DNA of 48,689 bases from Candidatus Cloacimonas sp. (GCA_039680785.1 JBDKSF010000122.1:1-48689), one strand, 5' to 3'; shown: positions 1 to 10,016, counted from the stretch's first letter. Made by a program: numbers and translations. Notes: generated by a model from the sequence alone, not told the origin.

Positions 1-1052
1 TTCTTACCTGGAATGTGTCCGCCATATTTAATCATATTTTCTGCCATTTCAGTAGGATTCAGCACAATTGCCGTATAGAAATAAGCAAAGAAAATGATGA
101 GTCCGACATATAAAACAGTGTAAAGAACGGCTCCAGGTGATAACCAACGCTGTAAAGTAGTCCAGAAAGTGCTTTTGCCTCCAATGAGTGCAGCAATGGT
201 TGCCGGGAACATTAAAACGCTCTGAGCAAAAATGATTGGAATAACACCGGCAGTATTTACCCGCAAAGGTATATAGGTACTTTGACCTCCGTAAACTTTT
301 CTTCCCACAATGCGTTTGGCATACTGAACGGGAATTTTACGCACTGCTTCGGTTACAAAAATAACGGCGGCTGTAACTGCTACCATCAATAAAACAGCTA
401 AAATTGCCTTCCAAGTGTAACTTGGGTCAACCGATATTTTTTGAAACATTCTTACAAAACCTTCCGGATACCTGGCAATGATACCGGCAAAAATGATCAG
501 TGAAATCCCGTTACCAATTCCGTGCTCAGTTATCTGCTCTCCAATCCACATAACAATCATCGTGCCACTAACCAAAGTAATAATTCCGGTTAAATGAAAA
601 AGAAAATCGGGACGCGGAACTACTCCTCCGGAAAGATTAGTAAGCCACATAGTGATAGTAACAGCGTTGAAAGCGGCTAAAGCAACTGTTCCATAACGAG
701 TTATCTGATTCAATTTCTTTTGTCCGTCGGCTCCTTCTTTACGCAGTTTTTCAAAATAAGGAATAATGCTGCCTAAAAGCTGAATCACGATGGAGGCAGT
801 AATATAGGGCATAATTCCTAAGGCAAATACAGAGGCACGTTCAAAATTCCCGCCGACAAAGAGGTCTAATAAACCAAAAAGAGTATTTCCACCTTCCCGT
901 GCACCTTCAAAAAAAGCTTTCAGAGCTGTAGCATCTACTCCCGGGAGGGGTATAAAACTCCCCAGCCGGTATAAAACAAGAAACAGGGCAGTTAATAAGA
1001 TCTTTTTCTTTAAGTCCGGAATCCGGAATACATTACCGATCGTTTTTAACAA
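1..1052 (-). CDS. secY: Preprotein translocase subunit SecY (C-terminus off the left edge)
   Basis: SecY is the pore subunit of the SecYEG translocon in the inner membrane. The translated minus strand starts LKTIGNVFRIPDLKKKIL and contains the family signatures PLPGVD, IMPYITASIV, EHGIGNGISLIIF and the late IKYGGHIPG segment, with alternating hydrophobic helices. About 350 of the usual 420-440 residues are visible. I chose the TTG at 1052-1050, because it gives the typical (M)LKTI start and lies 1 nt after the rplO stop; no in-frame ATG is nearby. It is the last visible gene of the S10-spc operon, its usual place. Confidence 0.96.
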   Translation of the reverse strand, partial: MLKTIGNVFRIPDLKKKILLTALFLVLYRLGSFIPLPGVDATALKAFFEGAREGGNTLFGLLDLFVGGNFERASVFALGIMPYITASIVIQLLGSIIPYFEKLRKEGADGQKKLNQITRYGTVALAAFNAVTITMWLTNLSGGVVPRPDFLFHLTGIITLVSGTMIVMWIGEQITEHGIGNGISLIIFAGIIARYPEGFVRMFQKISVDPSYTWKAILAVLLMVAVTAAVIFVTEAVRKIPVQYAKRIVGRKVYGGQSTYIPLRVNTAGVIPIIFAQSVLMFPATIAALIGGKSTFWTTLQRWLSPGAVLYTVLYVGLIIFFAYFYTAIVLNPTEMAENMIKYGGHIPGK

Positions 1053-1053
1053 G

Positions 1054-1509
1054 TTACACTACCTCCGCTTTGCCACCGTTCTTTTCAATCAGCTCTCTGG
1101 CTTTTTGAGAAAAAGCATTAGCTTTGATATAAACGGTTTTGGTGAAATCATCTTTAACTCCGGCTAAAACTTTGACGGGAGTATTGGCTTTTTTCCCTTT
1201 GCAGGGAATTAAACCCATCTTTTCCATAGCCGGAATATCCAGTTCTGTTATATCCAGGTTTTGTAAACGATACAAGTTCAAAGTGCGATAATCTTCGCGG
1301 AAGATATTTTTAAAACCGCGTTTAGGTAAGCGACGATGTAAAGGCATTTGACCGCCTTCAAAACGGGGCGGAACATTTCCTCCCGCACGGGCTTTTTTAC
1401 CTTTGTGTCCACGCCCGGCTTGATGTCCCCAACCGGAACCTTGTCCTTTGCCGAGGCGTTTTTTATTCTTTCTACCAGCTGGCGCTTCAAGATTAGATAA
1501 ATTCAACAT
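1054..1509 (-). CDS. rplO: 50S ribosomal protein L15
   Basis: This 151-residue L15 binds 23S rRNA late in large-subunit assembly. The basic glycine-rich N-terminus (KRLGKGQGSGWGHQAGRGHKG) and the GGQMPLHRRLPKRGF segment are diagnostic. The ATG has a GGAGGA Shine-Dalgarno. It lies between rpmD and secY as in most bacteria. Confidence 0.98.
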   Translation of the reverse strand: MLNLSNLEAPAGRKNKKRLGKGQGSGWGHQAGRGHKGKKARAGGNVPPRFEGGQMPLHRRLPKRGFKNIFREDYRTLNLYRLQNLDITELDIPAMEKMGLIPCKGKKANTPVKVLAGVKDDFTKTVYIKANAFSQKARELIEKNGGKAEVV

Positions 1510-1511
1510 TA

Positions 1512-1697
1512 CTATTCCTCCTTCAGTTCTTCAACTTTTAAGAGGTAGCCGACTTTGTCTATCATACCTCTAATAGTAGGATTATCATTATGAATGCGGC
1601 TTTTGCCTATTCTTCCCAGTCCGAGAGCTTCGATTACCTTTTTATGTTTTTCCACACGATTTATCGTGCTGCGGATTTGAGTAACTCTAATTTTCAT
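1512..1697 (-). CDS. rpmD: 50S ribosomal protein L30
   Basis: This is a 61-residue L30 of normal length. The motif [32 protein letters not shown] is split across its early part and matches the family (IR.TI.R...H...L..LGL..I). Its start overlaps the end of rpsE by 11 nt, which suggests translational coupling. Small as it is, synteny makes the call secure. Confidence 0.96.
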   Translation of the reverse strand: MKIRVTQIRSTINRVEKHKKVIEALGLGRIGKSRIHNDNPTIRGMIDKVGYLLKVEELKEE

Positions 1698-2214
1698 TTC
1701 TCTCCTCCTGACCGGTAATTTGAGCCATCGTTTTATTGCGTAAGCGGGAAATATCTGCTAAAGTGCGCATAGATTTTAACCCGTTTATAGTTGCTTTGAC
1801 TACATTTGTAGGGGTGTTTGAGCCGAGTGATTTGCACAGAATATTTTCAATTCCAGCTGCTTCAAAAATAGCTCTGGCTGTTCCACCTGCAATAACTCCG
1901 GTTCCTGGAGCCGCGGGTTTAATCATTACCCGGGAGGCACCAAAACGAGATACAATTTCGTGAGGAACAGTTCCTTTCACAATCGGAACTTTAAACATAT
2001 TTTTTACGGCTTTTTCTTTGGCTTTGCGAATAGCATCCACGATTTCGTTTGCTTTGCCATTGCCAATGCCAACCTTGCCATGCTTATCGCCAACTACTAC
2101 AATAGCGGAAAAACTAAAGTTTCTGCCGCCTTTAACAACTTTGGCAACCCGCTTGGTTTCTATTATTTTTTCAATTAAGCTTTCTTCTTCTGAATGGTGT
2201 TGTTCGTAATTCAT
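1687..2214 (-). CDS. rpsE: 30S ribosomal protein S5
   Basis: S5 takes part in decoding accuracy and 30S assembly. The 175-residue product has the double-stranded RNA-binding region ([34 protein letters not shown]) and the C-terminal domain with [20 protein letters not shown]. The N-terminus is acidic (EEESLIEKI), a common variable extension. The ATG follows a clear GAG-type Shine-Dalgarno after rplR. Confidence 0.98.
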   Translation of the reverse strand: MNYEQHHSEEESLIEKIIETKRVAKVVKGGRNFSFSAIVVVGDKHGKVGIGNGKANEIVDAIRKAKEKAVKNMFKVPIVKGTVPHEIVSRFGASRVMIKPAAPGTGVIAGGTARAIFEAAGIENILCKSLGSNTPTNVVKATINGLKSMRTLADISRLRNKTMAQITGQEERNEN

Positions 2215-2223
2215 TTTCTCTCC

Positions 2224-2595
2224 TTAGAAATCCAATCCGGCTTTACGAGCACCTTCTGCAAGGGCTTTTACTCTTCCGTGATACATATAACCGCCACGGT
2301 CAAAGGCAACTTTTTTGATTCCAGCGGCGAGGGCTTTTTCACCCAGTTTTAAGCCAACTTCGTAACTTTGTTCAGCTTTCTTCTTTCCATCCAGGGAGTC
2401 CATATCTTTGGCTATGGTAGAGAGTGAAATGAGAGTTACACCTTTGGTATCATCAATAATTTGGGCATATATATGTTTCAGAGAACGATATACAACTAAA
2501 CGCGGACGATCCGGCGTTCCGCTTAAGCGTTTGCGGAGGGCTAAATGACGACGCTTACGCAGTTCTTTTTTTAATTTACAGCTTGGAGTTATCAT
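2224..2595 (-). CDS. rplR: 50S ribosomal protein L18
   Basis: L18 binds 5S rRNA in the central protuberance. The 123-residue product shows the arginine-rich start ([24 protein letters not shown]), [10 protein letters not shown] and the final [20 protein letters not shown] block. The ATG at 2595 is preceded by AGG-type spacing, 15 nt after rplF. Confidence 0.97.
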   Translation of the reverse strand: MITPSCKLKKELRKRRHLALRKRLSGTPDRPRLVVYRSLKHIYAQIIDDTKGVTLISLSTIAKDMDSLDGKKKAEQSYEVGLKLGEKALAAGIKKVAFDRGGYMYHGRVKALAEGARKAGLDF

Positions 2596-2610
2596 ATCTT
2601 TTACCTATCC

Positions 2611-3183
2611 TTATTTAGTGCCGGCTTTTCCAGCTTTAATGATAATATGCTCATCAATATAACGAATGCCTTTACCTTTGTAATTTTCAGGAGGGCGACA
2701 ATTACGAACTTCTGCAGCAAACTGACCTACAAGCTGTTTATCAATTCCTTTGATGGTGATGATGCTTTGAAAATCAGAACGGGTTCCTTTGGAACGCGGA
2801 ACTGCTTCTGCGTTTACTTGTAATTCTTTAGGAATTTCCAGCAAAATATCATGTGAATAGCCAAGCGTGAGTTTCAGCCAAGGTCCTGTAACCTCGGAAG
2901 AATAACCAGTTCCATAAATATGCAGAATTTTTTGATATCCTGCCGTTACACCGATTACCATATTTTGAATTAAAGCACGGGTAAGACCATGCAAAGCACG
3001 CTGACTTTTGCTATCGTCACTGCGGTGAACTCTTAAAACATTATCTTCAGCTTCAATTGTGATTCCGGGCATCAGGGTTTGTTTTAGCTCACCCAGCTTC
3101 CCTTTAATTGTTATAACATTATCGCTGACTTGCACTTGTGTTCCGGGGTCTAATTTAATCGGGGCTCTTCCAATGCGTGACAT
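2611..3183 (-). CDS. rplF: 50S ribosomal protein L6
   Basis: L6 lies near the factor-binding site of the 50S subunit. I chose the ATG at 3183 (protein start MSRIGRAPIKL), which has an upstream GGGAGA and matches the family start. A longer open frame reaching 3243 would overlap rpsH by 50 nt and adds an atypical 20-residue extension. The resulting 190 residues include the duplicated L6 fold and the signature RPPENYKGKGIRYIDE near the C-terminus. Confidence 0.97.
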   Translation of the reverse strand: MSRIGRAPIKLDPGTQVQVSDNVITIKGKLGELKQTLMPGITIEAEDNVLRVHRSDDSKSQRALHGLTRALIQNMVIGVTAGYQKILHIYGTGYSSEVTGPWLKLTLGYSHDILLEIPKELQVNAEAVPRSKGTRSDFQSIITIKGIDKQLVGQFAAEVRNCRPPENYKGKGIRYIDEHIIIKAGKAGTK

Positions 3184-3193
3184 CTTCTCTCCC

Positions 3194-3607
3194 TTACCAG
3201 ACCTTGCAGATATATTCGCCGCCCACTTTTTGAAGGCGGGCATCGCGATCTACCATCACACCTTTGCTGGTAGAAATAATTGCACAACCGGTATGATTAT
3301 AAACGCAGGGTAATTTATCGGCTTTCACATAAACCCTTCTTCCGGGTTTGGATATTCTTTGGATTCCCTGTAATACAGGTTTTCCGTCATTAGTATAGCG
3401 CAGAATTACCTCAATGCGTTTGTAGTTTATTTTATGTTCCGGATCTTTATCAAGAATATGAATACTATTTACAAAATTCTCTTCAGCAAGGATGTTAACC
3501 AGTGATTCTACAAGGTTATTATGGTTAACGGTCACTTGCGAATGTCCGGCACGATATGCATTGCGAATTTTCGTCAATGCATCAGCTATCGGATCACTAA
3601 CGCTCAT
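3194..3607 (-). CDS. rpsH: 30S ribosomal protein S8
   Basis: S8 binds the central domain of 16S rRNA and in many bacteria also represses the spc operon. The 137-residue product begins MSVSDPIADALTKIRNA, has RISKPGRRVYVKADKLP, and carries the STSKGVMVDRDAR loop near the end, all family hallmarks. The ATG has a good GAG-rich ribosome binding site. Confidence 0.97.
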   Translation of the reverse strand: MSVSDPIADALTKIRNAYRAGHSQVTVNHNNLVESLVNILAEENFVNSIHILDKDPEHKINYKRIEVILRYTNDGKPVLQGIQRISKPGRRVYVKADKLPCVYNHTGCAIISTSKGVMVDRDARLQKVGGEYICKVW

Positions 3608-3623
3608 TCTTTTCCTCTCTTCT

Positions 3624-3809
3624 TTACCAGCTACTTCTGGTTATTCCAGGTATTTGACCAAGTGATGCATATTTGCGAAAACATAAACGGCACATACCGA
3701 AATCGCGCATATAGGCGCGCGGGCGTCCGCAAATCTTGCAACGGTTATATTTTCTTACTTTAAATTTGGGAGTTCGTTGTTGTTTAATGATGAGTGATTT
3801 TTTCGCCAC
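3624..3809 (-). CDS. rpsN: 30S ribosomal protein S14, zinc-binding short form
   Basis: This is the 61-residue type Z S14. Two CxxC pairs (C24/C27 and C40/C43) would bind one zinc ion; the longer zinc-free S14 lacks them. The start is GTG at 3809 (protein [11 protein letters not shown]), 10 nt before the end of rplE, with an AGGAGAT Shine-Dalgarno. It lies between rplE and rpsH as expected. Confidence 0.97.
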   Translation of the reverse strand: MAKKSLIIKQQRTPKFKVRKYNRCKICGRPRAYMRDFGMCRLCFRKYASLGQIPGITRSSW

Positions 3810-3819
3810 TTATATCTCC

Positions 3820-4365
3820 TTATTCATTTTTTTGGAAAGGCATACCCAGTTCTTGAAGCAGGGCACGACATTCCTCATCTGTTCTTGCCGTTGTTACAAT
3901 CGTGATATTGAGTCCACGAATAGTATCAATTTTATCATAGTCAATTTCTGGAAATACGGTTTGTTCCTTCAAACCAAAGGAGAAATTTCCCCTACCGTCA
4001 AAGGCATCTGCCGGAATACCTCTAAAATCACGAATTCTGGGTATCGCCAAAGAAATTAACCGGTCGTAAAATTCATACATTACCTCATTTCTCAAAGTTA
4101 CTTTGCACCCAATTGGCATACCTTGACGGAGCTTGAAGTTGGATATGGATTTGCGAGCTTTGGTAACAACAGGTTTGCGTCCGCAGATAATTTCCATATC
4201 TTTTACGGCATTATCTAAAAGAGCTTTATTCTGAGTTGCCTGCCCTACTCCCATACTTACAACGATCTTTTCCAGTTTGGGAACTTGGTGGCAGTTTTTA
4301 TAGCCAAATTGCTTAGTTAAAGCTCCCATCACCTGATTTTTATATTGTTCTTTCAAACGGTTCAT
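3820..4365 (-). CDS. rplE: 50S ribosomal protein L5
   Basis: L5 contacts 5S rRNA and the P-site tRNA. Signatures are the [14 protein letters not shown] segment, [29 protein letters not shown], and [21 protein letters not shown]. Two in-frame ATGs exist. The one at 4374 directly abuts the GAGGAG ribosome binding site, so I prefer the one at 4365 (MNRLKEQYK), which has normal spacing. Confidence 0.97.
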   Translation of the reverse strand: MNRLKEQYKNQVMGALTKQFGYKNCHQVPKLEKIVVSMGVGQATQNKALLDNAVKDMEIICGRKPVVTKARKSISNFKLRQGMPIGCKVTLRNEVMYEFYDRLISLAIPRIRDFRGIPADAFDGRGNFSFGLKEQTVFPEIDYDKIDTIRGLNITIVTTARTDEECRALLQELGMPFQKNE

Positions 4366-4379
4366 TTGTTCCATCTCCT

Positions 4380-4700
4380 CTACAGTTCGTCACCACTCTT
4401 TTTACAAACCCGAATGCGGCGTCCTTCGTGAATTTGATATACCGGCTTAGAAACGGCATTCAGTTTTTCATTGAAGAGCATAACATTGGAAGCATTAATA
4501 GGCGCTTCCATTGTAATAATGCCACCTTGAGGATTCTGCTGAGTTGGCTTGGCATGTTTTTTAATCATATGAATTTTTTCTACAATAACCTGTCCGGTTT
4601 TGGGAAAGACCTTCAGAATATGACCTTTTTTTCCTCTGTCGTCACCAGCAATCACTTTTACAAGATCGCCTTTTTTAAAGTGCATCTTATTTTTTACCAC
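4380..4700 (-). CDS. rplX: 50S ribosomal protein L24
   Basis: L24 is an early assembly protein with a KOW domain ([22 protein letters not shown]). The 106-residue product ends in the usual [10 protein letters not shown] region. The best start is GTG at 4700, five nt after AGGAGGAATT; an ATG five codons later is too far from that site. Confidence 0.96.
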   Translation of the reverse strand: MVKNKMHFKKGDLVKVIAGDDRGKKGHILKVFPKTGQVIVEKIHMIKKHAKPTQQNPQGGIITMEAPINASNVMLFNEKLNAVSKPVYQIHEGRRIRVCKKSGDEL

Positions 4701-4708
4701 AATTCCTC

Positions 4709-5077
4709 CTACAGAACTTCCGGTGCCAGGGAAACTATTTTCATATAGTGGGCTTCTCGCAATTCACGCGCCACCGGTCCAAAAATACGGGTTCCTTTGG
4801 GTTCATGTTTTTCGTCAATGATAACTGCCGCATTATCGGCAAAACGAATATAAGAACCATCGGGACGGCGAATTTCTTTACGAGTTCGGACGATAACGGC
4901 TTTTTCAACGGTGCCTTTTTTAACTTTTCCGCCGGGGGTGGCACTTTTTATGGCAACTACGATAACATCACCGATAGTTGCATATTTACGCTGTGTTCCA
5001 CCCAGAACTTTTATACACATTGCTTTTTTCGCACCGGAGTTATCGGCTATATTTAACATTGTCTGAACTTGTATCAT
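4709..5077 (-). CDS. rplN: 50S ribosomal protein L14
   Basis: The 122-residue product matches L14 over its whole length: [27 protein letters not shown] at the start, [35 protein letters not shown], and the [14 protein letters not shown] block. It lies between rpsQ and rplX and carries a GGAGTT ribosome binding site. Confidence 0.98.
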   Translation of the reverse strand: MIQVQTMLNIADNSGAKKAMCIKVLGGTQRKYATIGDVIVVAIKSATPGGKVKKGTVEKAVIVRTRKEIRRPDGSYIRFADNAAVIIDEKHEPKGTRIFGPVARELREAHYMKIVSLAPEVL

Positions 5078-5092
5078 TTCAGTATAACTCCT

Positions 5093-5347
5093 TTATTTGC
5101 TTCTTTCCACAATTTTATGTAAAGTCCAGCGCTTACTGGCACTCATCGGGCGAGATTCAATAATTTGAACTACATCACCTTCGTGGGCAGTATTGTTTTC
5201 ATCATGAGCCATAAATTTCTTATGACGCCGAACTGTCTTTTTATATAGTGGATGGATAAATTGTCGTTGAACACGCACAACTATGGTTTTATCGTTCTTA
5301 TCACTTACGACAATTCCCTGTTTAATCATTTTATGGGTTGTAGCCAC
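5093..5347 (-). CDS. rpsQ: 30S ribosomal protein S17
   Basis: S17 is an early-binding protein of the 30S body. The 84-residue OB-fold protein has [28 protein letters not shown] and [19 protein letters not shown], all typical. The start is GTG at 5347, after a GAGGTG Shine-Dalgarno. Confidence 0.97.
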   Translation of the reverse strand: MATTHKMIKQGIVVSDKNDKTIVVRVQRQFIHPLYKKTVRRHKKFMAHDENNTAHEGDVVQIIESRPMSASKRWTLHKIVERSK

Positions 5348-5355
5348 TTTTCACC

Positions 5356-5550
5356 TCAGTCCTTATTCTCTTTTTCTTTCATAATTGTATATATCCTGGC
5401 AATATCATGCCGGATATTTTTAATGCGATCAGGTCTGTCGAGCAGGTTTTTAGATTTTTGGAACCGAAGATTGAACAGTTCTATCCTCAGTTCTTCCAGT
5501 TTTGCCTGCAATTCTTCCATACTTAAGTCGCGAATTTCATCTGGTTTCAT
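5356..5550 (-). CDS. rpmC: 50S ribosomal protein L29
   Basis: This is a 64-residue helical L29 located at the exit tunnel. The start [18 protein letters not shown] and the internal LFNLRFQK block match the family. Its ATG overlaps the rplP stop as ATGA, implying translational coupling. Confidence 0.96.
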   Translation of the reverse strand: MKPDEIRDLSMEELQAKLEELRIELFNLRFQKSKNLLDRPDRIKNIRHDIARIYTIMKEKENKD

Positions 5551-5966
5551 AATTCTACTCCTTCGCGGGCAATTAAGCGAGTTTTAATCGGCAGTTTATG
5601 AGCTGCCAGACGCAGCGCTTCTTTGGCAACATCAATGTCTACACCTTCAATTTCAAAAAGAACTCTGCCGGGGCGAACTACCGCTACCCAATATTCAGGA
5701 GCGCCTTTACCTTTTCCCATACGGGTTTCGGCTGGCTTTTTCGTTATTGGTTTATCGGGGAAAATTCTGATCCAGACCTTTCCTTCTCTTTTCATATGAC
5801 GGGTAATGGCAATACGGCAGGCCTCAATCTGACGGCTGGAAATGAATGAATCTTCAAGGGCTATTAATCCGTAATCGCCAAAGGAGACATTGCATCCTGT
5901 CCAGGATAGACCTTTCCTTCTTCCCTTCATCATCTTACGATGTTTAACTTTTTTGGGGGCTAACAT
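5547..5966 (-). CDS. rplP: 50S ribosomal protein L16
   Basis: L16 organises the A-site tRNA-binding region of the 50S subunit. The 139-residue product begins [11 protein letters not shown] and shows [19 protein letters not shown], the KIWIR-like [24 protein letters not shown] block and the VLFEIEGV segment. Confidence 0.98.
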   Translation of the reverse strand: MLAPKKVKHRKMMKGRRKGLSWTGCNVSFGDYGLIALEDSFISSRQIEACRIAITRHMKREGKVWIRIFPDKPITKKPAETRMGKGKGAPEYWVAVVRPGRVLFEIEGVDIDVAKEALRLAAHKLPIKTRLIAREGVEL

Positions 5967-5978
5967 TACATATCTCCT

Positions 5979-6626
5979 TTAACCTAAAATATCACCTTTA
6001 TATATCCAGACCTTAATACCGATAACGCCATAGGTTGTATTTGCCACTATATTAGCATAATCAATATCAGCTCTTAAAGTATGGAGGGGTGTTCTACCTT
6101 GTTTGTAACTTTCGGAACGAGCTATTTCAGCTCCTCCCAAGCGACCTGAAACCTGAACTTTAACACCTTGTGCGCCTTCTTTCATTACATAGCGGATAGC
6201 CATTTTCATTGCGCGCCTAAAAGATATTCGTTCTTCCAATTGACGGGCAATTTCTTGTCCCACCAAACGCGCTTCCAGCCAGATTTTATCTACTGGTTCT
6301 ACATTAATGGAAACAAGGAGTGGGTTCTTACGGTTCTTATTGATGAACACATTTAATTCTGTGCGAAGTTTTTCGATATCTTCTCCCTTCTTACCGATAA
6401 CTAAACCGGGACGGGCAGTATGAATATCTACGGTTATGGAATTTGTTTTACGGTATATCTTTACTTTTGATACCATCTTATCGCTTAAGCGTTTCTGAAT
6501 GTAATCTCTGATTTTAATATCTTCCTGGAGAAAATCTACATACGAACTGCCTTCAGCATACCAGACGGAATCGGTTTCTTTATTTATACCGATACGGTAA
6601 AGAACGGGATGTATTTTTTGTCCCAA
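5979..6626 (-). CDS. rpsC: 30S ribosomal protein S3 (TTG start)
   Basis: S3 forms part of the mRNA entry channel. It has an N-terminal KH domain (PGLVIGKKGEDIEKLR) and the C-terminal MKEGAQGVKVQVSGRLGGAEIAR block. The family starts MGQKIHP; here that corresponds to TTG at 6626, six nt after AGGAGG and 10 nt after rplV stops. A longer frame to 6668 would overlap rplV and adds 14 unrelated residues. The final product is 215 residues. Confidence 0.97.
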   Translation of the reverse strand: MGQKIHPVLYRIGINKETDSVWYAEGSSYVDFLQEDIKIRDYIQKRLSDKMVSKVKIYRKTNSITVDIHTARPGLVIGKKGEDIEKLRTELNVFINKNRKNPLLVSINVEPVDKIWLEARLVGQEIARQLEERISFRRAMKMAIRYVMKEGAQGVKVQVSGRLGGAEIARSESYKQGRTPLHTLRADIDYANIVANTTYGVIGIKVWIYKGDILG

Positions 6627-6636
6627 GGTCTTCCTC

Positions 6637-6978
6637 CTATTCTTCCAAGCTTTGAATTTCCAGAGCAATATGGCAGGTCTGTTTCCTGATCATATAAGCT
6701 CTACCCTGTGCACGGGGCATAAAGCGTTTCATTTGTGGACCTTCATCCGCGGTTGCCACAGTTACAAACATCTTAGTTAAATCTATTTTGGGATCCTGGT
6801 TTTGGGCATTGGCAATAGCTGAAGCCAATAATTTATTTATTGTAGCAGCTGCTCTGCGATGAGAAAAACGCAAGATATTTTGCGCTTCAGTTACTCGTTT
6901 ATAACGAATGGTATCTAAAACCAATCGTGCTTTACGGGCTGAACCGCGTGTATGGCGAAGTTTTGCTGTTGCGAGCAT
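6637..6978 (-). CDS. rplV: 50S ribosomal protein L22
   Basis: L22 lines the peptide exit tunnel. The protein shows RHTRGSARKARLVLDTIRYK, ANAQNQD, and the tunnel-tip region FMPRAQGRAYMIRKQTCHI. Two ATGs are adjacent. The second, at 6978, sits six nt from AGGAG and is preferred. Confidence 0.97.
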   Translation of the reverse strand: MLATAKLRHTRGSARKARLVLDTIRYKRVTEAQNILRFSHRRAAATINKLLASAIANAQNQDPKIDLTKMFVTVATADEGPQMKRFMPRAQGRAYMIRKQTCHIALEIQSLEE

Positions 6979-6987
6979 CATATTCTC

Positions 6988-7266
6988 CTATTTCGTCACT
7001 TTTTTCTTCTTTTCTTTATGACCACGATAGGTGCGCGTTGGAGAAAATTCTCCCAGCTTGTGTCCTACCATATTTTCGGTTACATAAACAGGTACGAATT
7101 TATGACCGTTATGAACACTGAATGTGTGGCCTATGAACAGAGGAGTTATGGTTGAACGACGAGACCAGGTTTTTATTACACTTTTCTTGCCATCAGCATC
7201 CAGCACTTCCACTTTCTTCAGCAGATGAGTATCAACGAAGGGTCCTTTTTTAATTGAACGTGCCAT
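6988..7266 (-). CDS. rpsS: 30S ribosomal protein S19
   Basis: The 92-residue S19 starts [12 protein letters not shown] and has the signatures [28 protein letters not shown] and [18 protein letters not shown]. It lies between rplB and rplV in the canonical order. S19 forms part of the 30S head. Confidence 0.98.
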   Translation of the reverse strand: MARSIKKGPFVDTHLLKKVEVLDADGKKSVIKTWSRRSTITPLFIGHTFSVHNGHKFVPVYVTENMVGHKLGEFSPTRTYRGHKEKKKKVTK

Positions 7267-7283
7267 TTTCTATAATCCTCTCA

Positions 7284-8114
7284 CTATCTCTTTTTAACCG
7301 CTTTCACAATATATTTATCACTATATTTGCGGGTTTTTCTCGTTTTACCACCCTTGGAAGGTTTACCCCAAGGAGAAACAGGATGTCCACCACCGGATGT
7401 TTTACCTTCGCCTCCTCCCATAGGATGATCTACAGGATTCATTGCTACGCCGCGAACGGTAGGACGAATTCCCATCCAGCGTTTGCGTCCGGCTTTACCT
7501 ATTTGGATCAAGGAATGATCTTGATTGCTAACGCTTCCTATCGTGGCAAGGCATTCTTTGCGAATTAAATGAACATCATTGGAAGGCATTTTAATATGGA
7601 CATAATCACCATCTTTGGCTACTACCTGAGCATAGGTTCCGGCGCTGCGAGCAATTTGTCCACCTTTTCCTCTTTTTAATTCCACATTATGAACTACGCT
7701 TCCCAACGGAATTTTTTCCAGCGGGATAGCATTACCGACTGCTATTTCGGCATCGGGTCCGCTCATAATTTTAGCTCCTACTTCCAAACCATCAGGAGCA
7801 ATGATATATCTCTTTTCTCCGTCCACATAATGCAATAATGCGATGCGGGCTGTCCGATTAGGATCATATTCTATGGTAGCGACTTTGGCAGGAATTCCGA
7901 TTTTATCTCTTTTAAAATCAATTATCCGATAGTGACGACGATTACCTCCGCCTCTATGACGACAGGTGATTCTGCCATAGTTGTTTCTGCCACCGGTTTT
8001 TTGTTTAGTTTTTAGTAAGGATTTTTCTGGCTTATCCGTAGTTAATTCATCAAAGGTATAACCGGTACGAAAACGGAGAGTCGAAGTAGTAGGTCTGTAT
8101 TTCTTTATTCCCAT
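7284..8114 (-). CDS. rplB: 50S ribosomal protein L2
   Basis: L2 is the conserved 23S-binding protein required for peptidyl transfer. I chose the ATG at 8114 ([11 protein letters not shown]), behind a GAGGTTATA site and 10 nt after rplW. A further upstream start would overlap rplW. The product (276 residues) includes [17 protein letters not shown] near residues 50-65 and the C-terminal [17 protein letters not shown] block with its functional histidine. Confidence 0.98.
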   Translation of the reverse strand: MGIKKYRPTTSTLRFRTGYTFDELTTDKPEKSLLKTKQKTGGRNNYGRITCRHRGGGNRRHYRIIDFKRDKIGIPAKVATIEYDPNRTARIALLHYVDGEKRYIIAPDGLEVGAKIMSGPDAEIAVGNAIPLEKIPLGSVVHNVELKRGKGGQIARSAGTYAQVVAKDGDYVHIKMPSNDVHLIRKECLATIGSVSNQDHSLIQIGKAGRKRWMGIRPTVRGVAMNPVDHPMGGGEGKTSGGGHPVSPWGKPSKGGKTRKTRKYSDKYIVKAVKKR

Positions 8115-8124
8115 TATAACCTCT

Positions 8125-8412
8125 TTATACCTCAAAATCGGCAATTGTATCGCCCTTGCGCAGAGTTACAATTGCCTTTTTCCAATCAGGACGCTTACCG
8201 TTATATTTACCTAAGCTCTTGGGTTTGCCTTGATAGCAGATCGTATTCACTGCCAGAACTTTAACGGCAAAAATGCGTTCTATGGCTTTCTTAATTTCAA
8301 TTTTATTAGCATTACCACTCACTTTAAAGCTATAAGTATTTTGTTTCTGAACCTGATTACTGCTTTTTTCAGTGATTATGGGGCTGATTATTATATTGCG
8401 TGGGTGTATCAT
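8125..8412 (-). CDS. rplW: 50S ribosomal protein L23
   Basis: The 95-residue L23 lies at the exit tunnel and docks trigger factor and SRP. Recognisable blocks are [28 protein letters not shown] and [13 protein letters not shown]. Its ATG overlaps the rplD stop as ATGA. Confidence 0.97.
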   Translation of the reverse strand: MIHPRNIIISPIITEKSSNQVQKQNTYSFKVSGNANKIEIKKAIERIFAVKVLAVNTICYQGKPKSLGKYNGKRPDWKKAIVTLRKGDTIADFEV

Positions 8413-9044
8413 TGGCTGAATACCTCCTCCACTTTTTTCAGGGCATCGTCTGTCATAACTATATAGCTGCTTTTCAGGACTTCATAGGCATTTATGCTGT
8501 CCGCGCGATCAGTCATAACTTTAGGCAAATTACTAAAACTTTTTACAGTGGGGATATGATGTCCCTCTGTTACAATCAGTTTATACCCTTTTTCGGGGAT
8601 GACTTTATTTAAAAATTCCAATGCCAGTTTTGTGCTTGGCTTAGTAAAATTGAGATTTTCCACGATCATTATTCTGCCTTCGCGAGCGCGGTCTGTTAAT
8701 GCCACTTTTAATGCTTGGCGTTTCTTGGTGTGTGGAATTTTGTGATACCAGTTTTTCGGATAAATGGGAAAAGCTCTTCCGCCATGCACTCTGACAGGAG
8801 ATCTGCGTGCACCCACTCTGGCATTTCCGGTTCCTTTTTGTTTAAACAGTTTCTTCGTGCTGCCGGCAGTCATACTTCTATTTTTCTTTTGCACCGTGCC
8901 TTGACGCTGATTGGCAAGATACATTGTAACTACTTCATGCAATAAAATCTTGGGTGATTTTACCTCTACCGCAAAGATGGTATCCGGTAAATCAACTTCA
9001 CCCAAAAAATCACCTTGCATATTATATCTTTTAGCTGTTGTCAT
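8409..9044 (-). CDS. rplD: 50S ribosomal protein L4
   Basis: L4 has a globular domain and a long loop reaching the exit tunnel; here the loop is KLFKQKGTGNARVGARRSPVRVHGGRAF, split by short variable parts. Length is 211 residues. In E. coli L4 also represses its own operon by binding the S10 leader. The leader here (10016-10250) could serve such a role, but nothing in the sequence proves it. Confidence 0.97.
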   Translation of the reverse strand: MTTAKRYNMQGDFLGEVDLPDTIFAVEVKSPKILLHEVVTMYLANQRQGTVQKKNRSMTAGSTKKLFKQKGTGNARVGARRSPVRVHGGRAFPIYPKNWYHKIPHTKKRQALKVALTDRAREGRIMIVENLNFTKPSTKLALEFLNKVIPEKGYKLIVTEGHHIPTVKSFSNLPKVMTDRADSINAYEVLKSSYIVMTDDALKKVEEVFSQ

Positions 9045-9054
9045 CTGTTACCGC

Positions 9055-9687
9055 CTATTGTTCCTTAAGAATGGTTACTAAAGTATTTCTATGGCCGGGA
9101 ACGGCGCCTTTTACCATTATCAGATTGTTTTCAGTATCTACTTTTACGATAGTGATATGATGAACGGTTACTTTTGTATTTCCATATTGTCCCGCCATTT
9201 TCATACCTTTAAACACTCTTGAAGGTTGAGCACATTGACCAATTGAACCGGGACCGCGAAACGACTCGTGAGACCCATGTGAAGAGATAAATCCGCCAAA
9301 ATTGTGTCTTTTCATAACACCGGTAAAACCGCGTCCTTTAGATTTGGCAGAAATGGCAACTTCCTCATTATTGTTAAATATGTCAGCTTTCAATTCATCT
9401 CCAATCTGGATTTGATCAATATTCTGTTTGTAAGAAGGGCGGAATTCTCTCACATAACGATAAAATGGACTGTTGAATTTTTTAAAATGACCTTGCATCG
9501 GTTTGCTTACTTTACGCTCCTGAATTTCTTCATAACCGAGCTGTAATGCTTCATAACCATTTTCGGTCTTGGTTCTTTTACAGATAACTTTACACGGACC
9601 CGCTTTGATGACTGTAACAGGAACTACTTTTCCTTCACTGTCAAAGACCTGGGTCATTCCTATTTTTTTCCCAATTAAACCTATCAT
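9055..9687 (-). CDS. rplC: 50S ribosomal protein L3
   Basis: L3 is an early assembly protein near the peptidyl-transferase centre. The start [15 protein letters not shown] and the [17 protein letters not shown] and [20 protein letters not shown] blocks are diagnostic. Tandem ATGs occur at 9690 and 9687; the second has better spacing from AGGAG and gives the family start. The rpsJ stop overlaps this start region. Confidence 0.97.
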   Translation of the reverse strand: MIGLIGKKIGMTQVFDSEGKVVPVTVIKAGPCKVICKRTKTENGYEALQLGYEEIQERKVSKPMQGHFKKFNSPFYRYVREFRPSYKQNIDQIQIGDELKADIFNNNEEVAISAKSKGRGFTGVMKRHNFGGFISSHGSHESFRGPGSIGQCAQPSRVFKGMKMAGQYGNTKVTVHHITIVKVDTENNLIMVKGAVPGHRNTLVTILKEQ

Positions 9688-9689
9688 CA

Positions 9690-10016
9690 TCAGCTCCTTG
9701 TGTTCGCTTTGATTTCTACATGAACACCTGCAGGCAAACTTAATTGCTTAAGAGCATTTGTGGTTTGCTGGGTAGGATTAACGATATCAATTAAACGCTT
9801 GTGAACCAGCATCTGAAATTGATCCTGACTCTTTTTATCAGCATGCGGGCTACGCAATACAGTATAAATGGAACGATCTGTAGGCAAAGGAATGGGACCG
9901 ACAATTTTCGCTCCTGGATTGCGAGTGGATTTTACTATTTCAGCTACTGATTTATCCAAAAGACGATGGTCGTATGCCTTTAATTTGATACGGATACGAT
10001 TATCGCGTTTATTCAC
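9690..10016 (-). CDS. rpsJ: 30S ribosomal protein S10 (GTG start)
   Basis: S10 is part of the 30S head and also the antitermination factor NusE. The product begins [22 protein letters not shown] and contains [20 protein letters not shown] and the final GVHVEIKA. The best start is GTG at 10016, five nt after GGAGG; a TTG four codons upstream would lie within that Shine-Dalgarno. The GTG is embedded in the stop region of a small upstream ORF (10009-10173), so the two are probably coupled. Confidence 0.97.
   Translation of the reverse strand: MNKRDNRIRIKLKAYDHRLLDKSVAEIVKSTRNPGAKIVGPIPLPTDRSIYTVLRSPHADKKSQDQFQMLVHKRLIDIVNPTQQTTNALKQLSLPAGVHVEIKANTRS

Noticed and set aside
3184-3243. N-terminal extension of L6
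   Set aside because: It would overlap rpsH by 50 nt and has no family support; the ATG at 3183 fits better.
6627-6668. N-terminal extension of S3
   Set aside because: It overlaps rplV and lacks family similarity; TTG at 6626 has AGGAGG at proper spacing and gives the GQKIHP start.
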